From Candidatus Izemoplasmatales bacterium (lineage in GTDB: Bacteria > Bacillota_I > Bacilli_A > Izemoplasmatales > Hujiaoplasmataceae), in assembly GCA_028694875.1 (NCBI GenBank), contig JAQVKB010000076.1:1-5957 (forward strand): a stretch of DNA of 5,957 bases, read 5' to 3'. The translations under genes and the position numbers were made by a program. A model generated the notes under the pieces. That model did not search any database and was not told where the DNA came from. It worked only from the letters and a program-made list of their open reading frames with translations. This document shows positions 1 through 5,680 of this stretch, in pieces; position 1 is the first letter of the stretch; every line of letters begins with the position of its first letter.

Positions 1-678
1 CTCGATTACTTCAAAACATTGCTGTTTAGTTTGTCGGTGACCCTCGTTCCGGCAATCCTACAAACCGTGACCACATCCATGGCGGGATATGGACTCGCGA
101 AATTCAAGATGCGCGGCAAAGTCATCCTCTTTGCGCTGATCTTGATGACCTATCTCGTGCCGCTCCAAGTGTATATGATTCCACGATTTGTGCTCTTTAA
201 CAATTTGGGAATCTTGCAAAGCGCTTGGTCGATCATTTTCCCGGCAAGCTTCGGGCAAGGACTGAGCAGTGCGATCTTTATCTTGATTTTCTATCAGTTT
301 TTCCGCTCTCAACCCGTCGCTCTTGACGAATCCGCCGAGATTGACGGTGCGAACGCGTATCAGATTTTTGCCAAGATTGGCGTGCCGCTTGCGGCACCAG
401 CCTATCTCACGAGTTTCTTGTTTTCGTTTGTGTGGTACTGGAATGAAACTTATATTTCCTCCCTGTACCTTGGCAGCGACTTGTATACGTTACAACTCAA
501 ACTGCTGAACTTTCAAACGCAGTTCTCATTGACTTCAGGGCTTGCGCAAGCGGCGGTCAATGAAGCGATTAAGTACAGCGCCACGATTTTAATCATTTTA
601 CCGGTTTTATTGACGTATATTGTGATGCAGAAATGGTTCGTCGAAGGAATCGATCGAACTGGTGTGACCGGAGAATAG
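1..678 (+). CDS. ABC sugar transporter permease, MalG/CUT1 type (5'-truncated)
   Basis: Inner-membrane permease subunit of a carbohydrate ABC importer (binding-protein-dependent transport inner membrane component). The reading frame is open from base 1, so the start lies upstream; 225 residues remain, against roughly 270-300 for the family, so about 50-75 N-terminal residues including the first membrane helix are missing. Five hydrophobic segments are visible. The cytoplasmic EAA loop that docks the ATPase is at bases 322-399 (LDESAEIDGAN...IGVPLAAP), matching the family pattern with a conserved Gly and a late Pro. The C-terminus WFVEGIDRTGVTGE is the usual ending of Firmicutes sugar permeases. 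The partner permease and the solute-binding lipoprotein are expected upstream. No ATPase is in view; many Gram-positives use a shared MsmX-type ATPase. The substrate cannot be read from the permease; the hydrolase 12 bases downstream suggests glucan oligosaccharides. Function is secure, substrate is inferred. Confidence 0.93.
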   Translation, partial: LDYFKTLLFSLSVTLVPAILQTVTTSMAGYGLAKFKMRGKVILFALILMTYLVPLQVYMIPRFVLFNNLGILQSAWSIIFPASFGQGLSSAIFILIFYQFFRSQPVALDESAEIDGANAYQIFAKIGVPLAAPAYLTSFLFSFVWYWNETYISSLYLGSDLYTLQLKLLNFQTQFSLTSGLAQAAVNEAIKYSATILIILPVLLTYIVMQKWFVEGIDRTGVTGE

Positions 679-682
679 GAGA
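677..682 (+). promoter_or_regulatory. Ribosome binding site overlapping the permease stop codon
   Basis: AGGAGA begins inside the TAG stop (676-678) of the permease. Nine bases separate AGGAG from the ATG at 691, and six from a TTG at 688. Overlap of stop and Shine-Dalgarno suggests translational coupling of the hydrolase to the permease. I chose ATG 691 because it is the stronger codon and gives a normal MKK signal-peptide start. Confidence 0.75.
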
Positions 683-690
683 TTTGATTG

Positions 691-2094
691 ATGAAAAAAA
701 CAATAGGAATCTTCGTCTTGGCCCTCTTGGTATTTGCGCTTAGCGCATGCAATGTGGATTCCACGACGACGACAACGACCACGACGACCACCGACACGAC
801 AACGACCACGGAAACAGGATATGTATACAATCCCATCACCGTGGCAGATTATGTGTTGGAAGAAGAACGACTCTCGTTCAAGTTTTTCTGGGAAGTCGTG
901 AATGGCGATCCAACCTCGGCCGGATACGGCATGGTTTCGGACCGGTATAATACCGCGACGAAAACCTACGGTGCCGCTTCGATTGCTTCGGTAGGATTTG
1001 GTCTCGCGGCACTTCCCATCGGTATTGAAAACGGTTGGTTGAGCTACCAAGAAGCGTATGAACGCGCTTTGGGAACGATGCATACGATTGAAAACATGCA
1101 GCGAACCCATGGATTCTTTTACCACTTTGTATCGATGGCAAGTTCCAACCGCGATGGTTCTTCGGAAGTCTCGATCATCGACACCGCCATCATGCTTTGC
1201 GGGATGTTGACGGCAGGACAATATTTCGGAGGAGAAATCCAAACCATCGCCGAACAAGTGTACCAAGAAGTCGAATGGACATGGTATTACAACGATGTTC
1301 GTAACCAATTCTACATGGGGTATACCCCTGAAAGTGGATTCGGCGGTTACTGGGATTCTTACGCGGAACAATTGATGATTTATCTGTTGGCGGCCGCTTC
1401 AGACAATTATGCCGTAGGCAAAGAAGCGTATGACAAAATGAAAGCCGGTTCGCAACGCAAGAGTTACGGATCCAGTGATTTCTATTACGCGTCGTATCCA
1501 GGAACCTTGTTTACGTACCAATACTCCCACGCGTTCTTTGATTTCCGTACCGCGTTTGACCAAGAGAACATCAACTGGTTCAACAATTCCGTCGCGGCAT
1601 CGGTCGCAGCTTATGATTATGCAGACCTGTTCCTGAAAAACAACTATCTCACGTATGTGGGAGGCGGATGGGGAAACACGGCCAGTGATGGTCCTGATGG
1701 ATATCGTGCCTACGGAAACCTCGCCGCTGCAGGAACCATCTACATCGATGGGACCTTAGCTCCTTCTGGCGCCATTGGCAGCTTGCCATTCGTGCCAGAC
1801 AAGGCGATGGAAGCCTTCGCGTATTATGAATCTTTGGAAGCCTTACAAGGCAAATACGGATATTTGGATTCCTTCAATTTGGGTCTCACCGAAACCGCAT
1901 CGACCTCCATCATTCGACCGAATCGCGTGATTCCAGTTGATGGCTGGTTCGATACGGATGTGATTGGTATTGACAAAGGTATCGAGATGGTGATGATTGA
2001 GAATTATCGCTCTTCCTTGATTTGGGACATTTTCATGCAAAATGAAATCGTCCAAAAAGGTTTTGAAGAATTAGGATTTACCATACTCTCTTAG
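691..2094 (+). CDS. Lipoprotein glycoside hydrolase, Glycoamylase-like (PF10091), probable GH144 endo-beta-1,2-glucanase
   Basis: Predicted cell-surface hydrolase of 467 residues. The signal peptide (MKK, then a hydrophobic stretch) ends in the lipobox LSAC with the lipid-bearing Cys at residue 20. A Thr-rich tether (residues 25-42) leads to an all-alpha catalytic domain covering about residues 55-467. Hallmarks in order: LSFKFFWEVV near 61-70, SDR at 83-85, ASIASVGFGLAALPIG near 96-111, GFFYHF at 141-146, SEVSIIDTA at 158-166, GYTPESGFGGYW near 210-221, YQYSHAFFDFR near 276-286, WGNTASDGPDGY near 327-338, PFVPDKA near 366-372, and a C-terminal IENYRSSLIWDIFM near 436-449. This order is that of PF10091. 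Characterised GH144 members cut beta-1,2-glucan to sophorooligosaccharides, and a related domain occurs in cyclic beta-1,2-glucan synthases. Acidic residues such as E159 and D164 are candidate active-site residues, unproven. Length is normal and nothing is broken. Position directly after a sugar permease fits digestion coupled to uptake. The family is firm; exact substrate specificity is inferred. Confidence 0.86.
   Translation: MKKTIGIFVLALLVFALSACNVDSTTTTTTTTTTDTTTTTETGYVYNPITVADYVLEEERLSFKFFWEVVNGDPTSAGYGMVSDRYNTATKTYGAASIASVGFGLAALPIGIENGWLSYQEAYERALGTMHTIENMQRTHGFFYHFVSMASSNRDGSSEVSIIDTAIMLCGMLTAGQYFGGEIQTIAEQVYQEVEWTWYYNDVRNQFYMGYTPESGFGGYWDSYAEQLMIYLLAAASDNYAVGKEAYDKMKAGSQRKSYGSSDFYYASYPGTLFTYQYSHAFFDFRTAFDQENINWFNNSVAASVAAYDYADLFLKNNYLTYVGGGWGNTASDGPDGYRAYGNLAAAGTIYIDGTLAPSGAIGSLPFVPDKAMEAFAYYESLEALQGKYGYLDSFNLGLTETASTSIIRPNRVIPVDGWFDTDVIGIDKGIEMVMIENYRSSLIWDIFMQNEIVQKGFEELGFTILS
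763..816 (+). repeat. ACN-codon tract encoding a Thr-rich lipoprotein tether
   Basis: Sixteen Thr codons with one Asp and one Glu interruption (10 Thr, Asp, 5 Thr, Glu, Thr) start five residues after the lipobox Cys. Codons are mixed ACG, ACC and ACA, with no ACT. The tract is the likely flexible spacer between membrane anchor and enzyme, and may be O-glycosylated (inference). Because the unit is three bases, slippage would change tether length but not the frame. Confidence 0.9.
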
Positions 2095-2100
2095 GTGGAA

Positions 2101-2121
2101 ACAATTCGCAAGAAGAATTGT
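2101..2121 (+). other. Intergenic stem-loop without a T-run
   Basis: ACAATTC (2101-2107) and GAATTGT (2115-2121) form a perfect 7-bp stem with a 7-base loop, seven bases after the hydrolase stop codon. It is A/T-rich and is followed by CCAACAATAAAATC rather than a run of T, so it does not look like a terminator. It could shield or mark a processing point of the mRNA between the hydrolase and the repeat lipoprotein. The structure is visible; the role is a guess. Confidence 0.4.
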
Positions 2122-2150
2122 CCAACAATAAAATCAAAAACAATAGATAT

Positions 2151-2157
2151 AAGGAGG
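2151..2157 (+). promoter_or_regulatory. Consensus ribosome binding site with a two-codon ORF overlapping the real start
   Basis: AAGGAGG is a perfect anti-16S match. Two ATGs follow: 2163 (5 bases away) reads ATG TTA TGA, a Met-Leu-stop mini-ORF ending at 2171, and 2168 (10 bases away) opens the 1123-codon gene. The start ATG overlaps the mini-ORF stop as ATGA. The ATG at 2168 is the only one that gives a protein with a signal peptide. Confidence 0.85.
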
Positions 2158-2167
2158 AAAGAATGTT

Positions 2168-5100
2168 ATGAGTTTTAAAAGGGCTTTAATGTTTATGGTC
2201 GCTCTTGCATTCGCCTTCGCGCTCGCTTCGTGTAAAGAAGACACGACGACGACCACGACGACGACAACCACGACCACGACCACGACGACCACGACGACAT
2301 CGGGTCTACAAAACCTTTCGATTATGGAAGGCTGGGCGGATTCTGGGGATGGCGTCCACACGATCGTCTCTCAGACAGCAACCCAACTCTCCGTGACCTA
2401 TGATAAGAACGGTTTTGCTTGGGCAAACATGTCGAAAGCGATTACCCAAGACCTCTCGGTCTATAACAAGCTTGTCTTGACCATCAGTGGATCTGGCACC
2501 TTGCTTGTGAAGATTCAAGGCGAATCGAGTGCCTTTGAGGTCTCAATCCAACTGACCGCTGGTGCGGTGACCTACCAATTGAATCTGCGTGACTACGACG
2601 AGTTCCTCGGCGGCGTGACTTCGGTTCTCTTGTTTGCAGGCCCCGGAAAATCGGCGGGAACCGGTAACTTCACGATTACCCAATTCGCGTTCAATGAAGG
2701 AACCGCGTATGGCACCGTGTTGGAAAACGGCGATTCAAACATCCCGACTGGCGAACTCGAATACGACGGAAGCGGCGCATTCGAATTCAAGACGGGCTTC
2801 GTCGACAATGGCGATGGCGTTTATACGATTGACAAATCTGGTGCGAACCCAGTTGTCAGCTATGACAAGAGCGGTTTTGAATGGGCGTACATGATCGCGA
2901 CAATTCGCGGTGCGTTCTCGGACTTTGACTATGTCGTATTGAATTTCCACGCTGTCACGGCGGGCAATATCATCTTCAAAGCGGAACTTTCTTCTTCCGT
3001 ACAAACCGAAGTGAAAGTCACGTTTGAAGCGGGCGAAGACGTGGTCGCAGTCATTGATCTTTCGGCTTGGACCAACGAACAACTCGACGCGCTCACGAAG
3101 ATCTTGATTTTCGCGAATGGTGGATCGGCCGCGGGTAGCGGTGAATTTGAAATCACCAGTGCTTACTTCGCCACCGAATCTCCTGTCGAAGAACCTAACT
3201 ACAACTTCACGCAAGGCTGGACGGAGAATGATTCCGGAACCTATGCGATTACCGAAAACGAAGATGGCTCCAGCACGGTAGCTTACACGAAAGCTGCGGG
3301 ACAATCTTGGGTCTTCATGATCAACAACTTCGACGCGGAAGGCGCCGCAGGATTCAACACGTTGACCTTGACCGTTCAAGGAACCTCTGGTGAATCGATT
3401 TTGATCAAACCGAACGATTCGGGCGCTTTGGAACAAACCATTACCTTTGATGGCACCGAACAAACCGTTGTCGTCACCGCGTACTCTTTCACAAAGATGT
3501 TAATCTTCGCGATGCCTGGAACCGAAAGTGTATCAGGTACCTTCACGATTCTTGACGCTCGTCTGACCTATGTGGAACCTGACGCACAACCGATTAATGT
3601 CGTTTACGATGTCAATGGCGGCTGGGTCGACAATGATGGCGGAATCTACACGATTACAACGACCGATGGCGTGACCACGATTGACTGGACGAAAGTCGAT
3701 GGCCAACAATGGGCATTCCTCAAGAACATCTTCTTAGACAATCTCGCGAACCATGACACGATTACGATGATCGTTCAAGGAACAGCGGGAGAACAAATCA
3801 TCATCAAACCGAATGACAACGGCGCGTACGAACAAACCGTGACATTCACAGGCGAACCTCAAACGGTGACCTTTACGTTGACAGATACGCCAACCAAGAT
3901 CTTGATTTTTGTGGATCCGATTAATGGCGGTCTGACCGGCTCCTTCGATATTTTGAAAGCCGTTGTCACCTCTTCTCAAGCTGGCGTTTATGACTTCACG
4001 ACAGACTTCGCCGAAAACGATCCGGGTACGTATGCGACAACCATTCTTGGTGGTGGCACACTCCAAGTCGATTATACGAAGGCAGCGGGACAATCTTGGG
4101 CTTTCATGATTTCCGATTTCGTGGACGAAGAAGTCGCGATGTATAACACGATGACCTTGGTTCTCCAAGGAACATCGGGCGAATCCGTTCTTTTGAAACC
4201 GAACGATTCTGGCGCTTTGGAACAAACCGTGACCTTTGATGGCACCGAACAAACCGTTGTCATTACGTTCACCGCGTTTACCAAACTCATCCTCTTTGCG
4301 ATGCCAGGAACGGAAAGTGTTTCGGGAACCTTCAAGATTTTGTCGGCGACACTCACTTACATTGAACCCAACTACGATTTCACCCAAGGTTGGGCTGAAA
4401 ATGATCCTAGCACCTATGCGATTACGGAAAACGAAGATGGCACCACGACGGTCAACTACACCAAAGGTGCAGGACAAGAATGGGTCTTCATGCGCAATAC
4501 GTTTACCGCAGAAGCGGCGGACTTTAATACGTTGACCTTCGTCGTTCAAGGTACTGCTGGCGAATCCGTATTGATCAAACCGAATGACAATGGCGCTTTG
4601 GAACAAACGATTACCTTCACAGGCGAACCTCAAACTGTTGTGGTCTCCGCATCGGCTTTCACGAATGTGATTTTGTTTGCGATGCCAGGAACCGCTTCGG
4701 TGAGTGGCACGTTCACGATCCTTTCCGCGCGTCTCACCTACATCGCTCCGGATGCCATCGCCCCATGGGTTGATGTCAACTTAGGAACGAACTGGATTGA
4801 CAACGATGGCGGTATCTATACGTTCACAGCAACTGGCGATTCGGTCCAAATCGATTGGACAAGAACTACCCAAAACTGGGCGTATATCAAACTTGAAATC
4901 GAAGACAATCTCTCTCGTCATGACACCTTGACGATGGTCGTCCAAGGAACCACCGGACAACAAATCATCATCAAACCGAATGACAATGGCGCGTACGAAC
5001 AAACCGTGACCTTTGATGGCACGGAACAAACTGTGACCTTCAATTTGATTGATACGTTGACGAAGATTTTGATCTTTGTCGATCCAATCAACGCGGCAAC

Positions 5101-5539
5101 CACCGGCTCCTTTACGATTAAGAGTGCGGTCATGACTTCGACGCAAACCACTCTCGATTTCACGAACTCGTTCGTGGAAAACGATGCGGATACGTACGAT
5201 TTCGCGTTGCAAGAAGACGGATCTGTCGTGGTCAACTATGTGAAGAGCGATACCCAAAGCTACGCCTTCATGATTGTCAACTTTGACGCCGCCGAAGTGG
5301 CGGGTCTCAACACGATGACGATTCAAATTCAAGGTACTTCGGGACTCACGATTCTCTTCAAGCCGAATGATTCTGGCGCGATGGAACAAATCCTGACCTT
5401 TGATGGCACAGTTCAAACCTTTACCGTTACAGCGGCGGAATTCACGAAAATGTTGATTTTCGCGGAACCTGGCACGGTTTCGGTGAGTGGCACCTTCACG
5501 ATTATTTCCGCGACACTCTCTCACGTAGAAACGGAATAA
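2168..5539 (+). CDS. Large repeat lipoprotein: poly-Thr tether plus eight tandem beta-rich domains
   Basis: Surface lipoprotein of 1123 residues and unknown function. The signal peptide ends in LASC with the lipid-bearing Cys at residue 22, apparently the only Cys. Nineteen Thr (26-44) follow, then eight domains with no other region: D1 47-194, D2 195-343, D3 344-475, D4 476-606, D5 607-734, D6 735-866, D7 867-994, D8 995-1123. The shared pattern is W/F-x-x-N/D-x-D-x-G-x-Y, then Y/W-[TD]-K, W-x-[FY]-[ML], NTLT, QGT, KPND, EQ-x-x-TF-x-G, QTV, FTK-x-LIF, and G-[TS]-F-x-I. Alternating hydrophobic strands and conserved aromatics suggest a beta-sandwich, as in carbohydrate-binding modules or CIA30-like folds. 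D1 and D2 lack the KPND...EQ core. The protein is strongly acidic and has no visible catalytic domain, wall anchor or membrane helix. It is probably the last gene of the sugar-uptake operon, so glycan binding or presentation to the hydrolase is the leading idea; an adhesin or surface-coat role is an alternative. The coding call is firm; function is not. Confidence 0.9.
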   Translation: MSFKRALMFMVALAFAFALASCKEDTTTTTTTTTTTTTTTTTTTSGLQNLSIMEGWADSGDGVHTIVSQTATQLSVTYDKNGFAWANMSKAITQDLSVYNKLVLTISGSGTLLVKIQGESSAFEVSIQLTAGAVTYQLNLRDYDEFLGGVTSVLLFAGPGKSAGTGNFTITQFAFNEGTAYGTVLENGDSNIPTGELEYDGSGAFEFKTGFVDNGDGVYTIDKSGANPVVSYDKSGFEWAYMIATIRGAFSDFDYVVLNFHAVTAGNIIFKAELSSSVQTEVKVTFEAGEDVVAVIDLSAWTNEQLDALTKILIFANGGSAAGSGEFEITSAYFATESPVEEPNYNFTQGWTENDSGTYAITENEDGSSTVAYTKAAGQSWVFMINNFDAEGAAGFNTLTLTVQGTSGESILIKPNDSGALEQTITFDGTEQTVVVTAYSFTKMLIFAMPGTESVSGTFTILDARLTYVEPDAQPINVVYDVNGGWVDNDGGIYTITTTDGVTTIDWTKVDGQQWAFLKNIFLDNLANHDTITMIVQGTAGEQIIIKPNDNGAYEQTVTFTGEPQTVTFTLTDTPTKILIFVDPINGGLTGSFDILKAVVTSSQAGVYDFTTDFAENDPGTYATTILGGGTLQVDYTKAAGQSWAFMISDFVDEEVAMYNTMTLVLQGTSGESVLLKPNDSGALEQTVTFDGTEQTVVITFTAFTKLILFAMPGTESVSGTFKILSATLTYIEPNYDFTQGWAENDPSTYAITENEDGTTTVNYTKGAGQEWVFMRNTFTAEAADFNTLTFVVQGTAGESVLIKPNDNGALEQTITFTGEPQTVVVSASAFTNVILFAMPGTASVSGTFTILSARLTYIAPDAIAPWVDVNLGTNWIDNDGGIYTFTATGDSVQIDWTRTTQNWAYIKLEIEDNLSRHDTLTMVVQGTTGQQIIIKPNDNGAYEQTVTFDGTEQTVTFNLIDTLTKILIFVDPINAATTGSFTIKSAVMTSTQTTLDFTNSFVENDADTYDFALQEDGSVVVNYVKSDTQSYAFMIVNFDAAEVAGLNTMTIQIQGTSGLTILFKPNDSGAMEQILTFDGTVQTFTVTAAEFTKMLIFAEPGTVSVSGTFTIISATLSHVETE
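2243..2299 (+). repeat. Nineteen uninterrupted Thr codons after the lipobox
   Basis: The tract has 12 ACG, 5 ACC and 2 ACA codons, and no ACT. It begins four residues after the lipobox Cys and encodes a spacer that lifts the repeat domains off the membrane. The codon palette and position match the tract in the upstream hydrolase (763-816), so the two tethers share a design. On the minus strand it reads as a poly-Val shadow frame. Confidence 0.92.
2306..3196 (+). repeat. Divergent N-terminal domain pair D1-D2 (subtype C)
   Basis: D1 is 2306-2749 and D2 is 2750-3196. Both carry GDGVHTI/GDGVYTI, a YDK-x-GF-x-WA-x-M motif, and a longer segment before the last strands (FLGGVTSVLLFAGPG in D1; DALTKILIFANGG in D2). 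They are longer than the later domains (148 and 149 residues against 128-132) and lack the KPND-x-GA-x-EQ core. They resemble each other more than D3-D8, which points to an older duplication. Confidence 0.75.
3197..4369 (+). repeat. Super-repeat block 1: domains D3-D4-D5 (A-B-A)
   Basis: The block is 1173 bases or 391 residues: D3 3197-3592, D4 3593-3985, D5 3986-4369. D3 opens with NYNFTQGW and D4 has the B-type signatures NDGGIYT, NDNGAYEQTVTF and FVDPIN. D5 returns to the A-type ending PGTESVSGTF. The block is followed without a linker by a second copy in the same order. D3 and D5 share an exact 30-base match (3443-3472 and 4232-4261). Confidence 0.85.
3792..3843 (+). repeat. 52-base near-identical repeat, copy 1 (in D4)
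   Basis: Bases 3792-3843 match 4959-5010 at 51 of 52 positions by hand alignment; the only difference is C/T at the Asn codon of NDN (3820 versus 4987). It covers IIIKPND through EQTV. Synonymous sites are kept too, so the copies are recent or have been homogenised. Confidence 0.88.
4370..5536 (+). repeat. Super-repeat block 2: domains D6-D7-D8 (A-B-A)
   Basis: The block is 1167 bases or 389 residues: D6 4370-4765, D7 4766-5149, D8 5150-5536. D6 opens NYDFTQGW like D3, and both have YAITENEDG. D7 matches D4 through NDGGIYT, NDNGAYEQTVTF and FVDPIN. D8, like D5, closes its block and has a less regular first half. Near-equal length and the same domain order show tandem duplication of a three-domain unit rather than simple single-domain amplification. 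Confidence 0.85.
4959..5010 (+). repeat. 52-base near-identical repeat, copy 2 (in D7)
   Basis: Partner of 3792-3843, lying 1167 bases downstream, which is the same offset as the super-repeat unit. Flanking sequence in D7 is clearly more divergent from D4, so this core stands out as the best-preserved DNA between the two blocks. Confidence 0.88.
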
Positions 5540-5562
5540 TTGAATTTCAATGGATTCACAAG

Positions 5563-5591
5563 CAACCCCTTGTAAAAGGGGTTGTTTTTTT
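5563..5591 (+). terminator. Strong intrinsic terminator of the operon
   Basis: CAACCCCTT (5563-5571) pairs with AAGGGGTTG (5576-5584) over 9 bp around a GTAA (GNRA-type) tetraloop, followed by seven T (5585-5591). The stem can extend outward by three more pairs (A-T, A-T, G-T) into the T-run. It lies 24 bases after the stop codon of the repeat lipoprotein and closes the transcription unit. Confidence 0.95.
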
Positions 5592-5612
5592 GTTGAGTCC
5601 TCAACTTTTTTT
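5592..5612 (+). terminator. Second, weaker terminator-like hairpin
   Basis: GTTGA (5592-5596) and TCAAC (5601-5605) pair across a GTCC loop; the next pair G-C would leave only two loop bases. Seven T follow (5606-5612). It abuts the first terminator directly. The stem is short and could be a fail-safe terminator. Confidence 0.5.
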
Positions 5613-5622
5613 GCGATTAAAA

Positions 5623-5651
5623 TTGATTTTGACGTCCAATTGGAGTACAAT
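5623..5651 (+). promoter_or_regulatory. Sigma70/SigA-type promoter for the ABC exporter gene
   Basis: The -35 box TTGATT (5623-5628) and -10 box TACAAT (5646-5651) are separated by an ideal 17 bases. Transcription would start near 5658, giving a short leader with AGGGGG (5669-5674) six bases before the ATG at 5681. The spacer holds the perfect 10-base palindrome TCCAATTGGA (5635-5644), a possible operator. Confidence 0.75.
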
Positions 5652-5680
5652 AAAAATGTTTCTTTATCAGGGGGTACTTC

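Noticed and set aside
688..690. TTG at 688 as start of the hydrolase gene
   Set aside because: The ATG directly after it is the better codon at a normal distance from AGGAG, and the proteins differ by one residue only.
607..1371. 254-codon open frame on the minus strand over the hydrolase
   Set aside because: It is antisense to a gene with clear family motifs, has low-complexity Arg/His-rich content, and has no ribosome site. It arises because the sense strand rarely uses TTA, CTA or TCA codons.
2118..2152. Possible promoter before the repeat lipoprotein (TTGTCC with TAGATA or ATATAA)
   Set aside because: Spacing is wrong (20 or more bases), the -10 is weak, and transcription would begin at or after the ribosome binding site.
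2134..2361. Poly-Val minus-strand frame with a hydrophobic stretch
   Set aside because: It is the reverse complement of the ACN threonine tract, not a membrane protein.
3197..5536. CRISPR array or other non-coding repeat
   Set aside because: Repeats are about 390-base protein domains in one continuous frame, without short regular repeats and unique spacers.
5629..5651. TTGACG as the -35 box of the exporter promoter
   Set aside because: It is closer to consensus but only 11 bases from TACAAT; TTGATT at 5623 gives the correct 17-base spacing.
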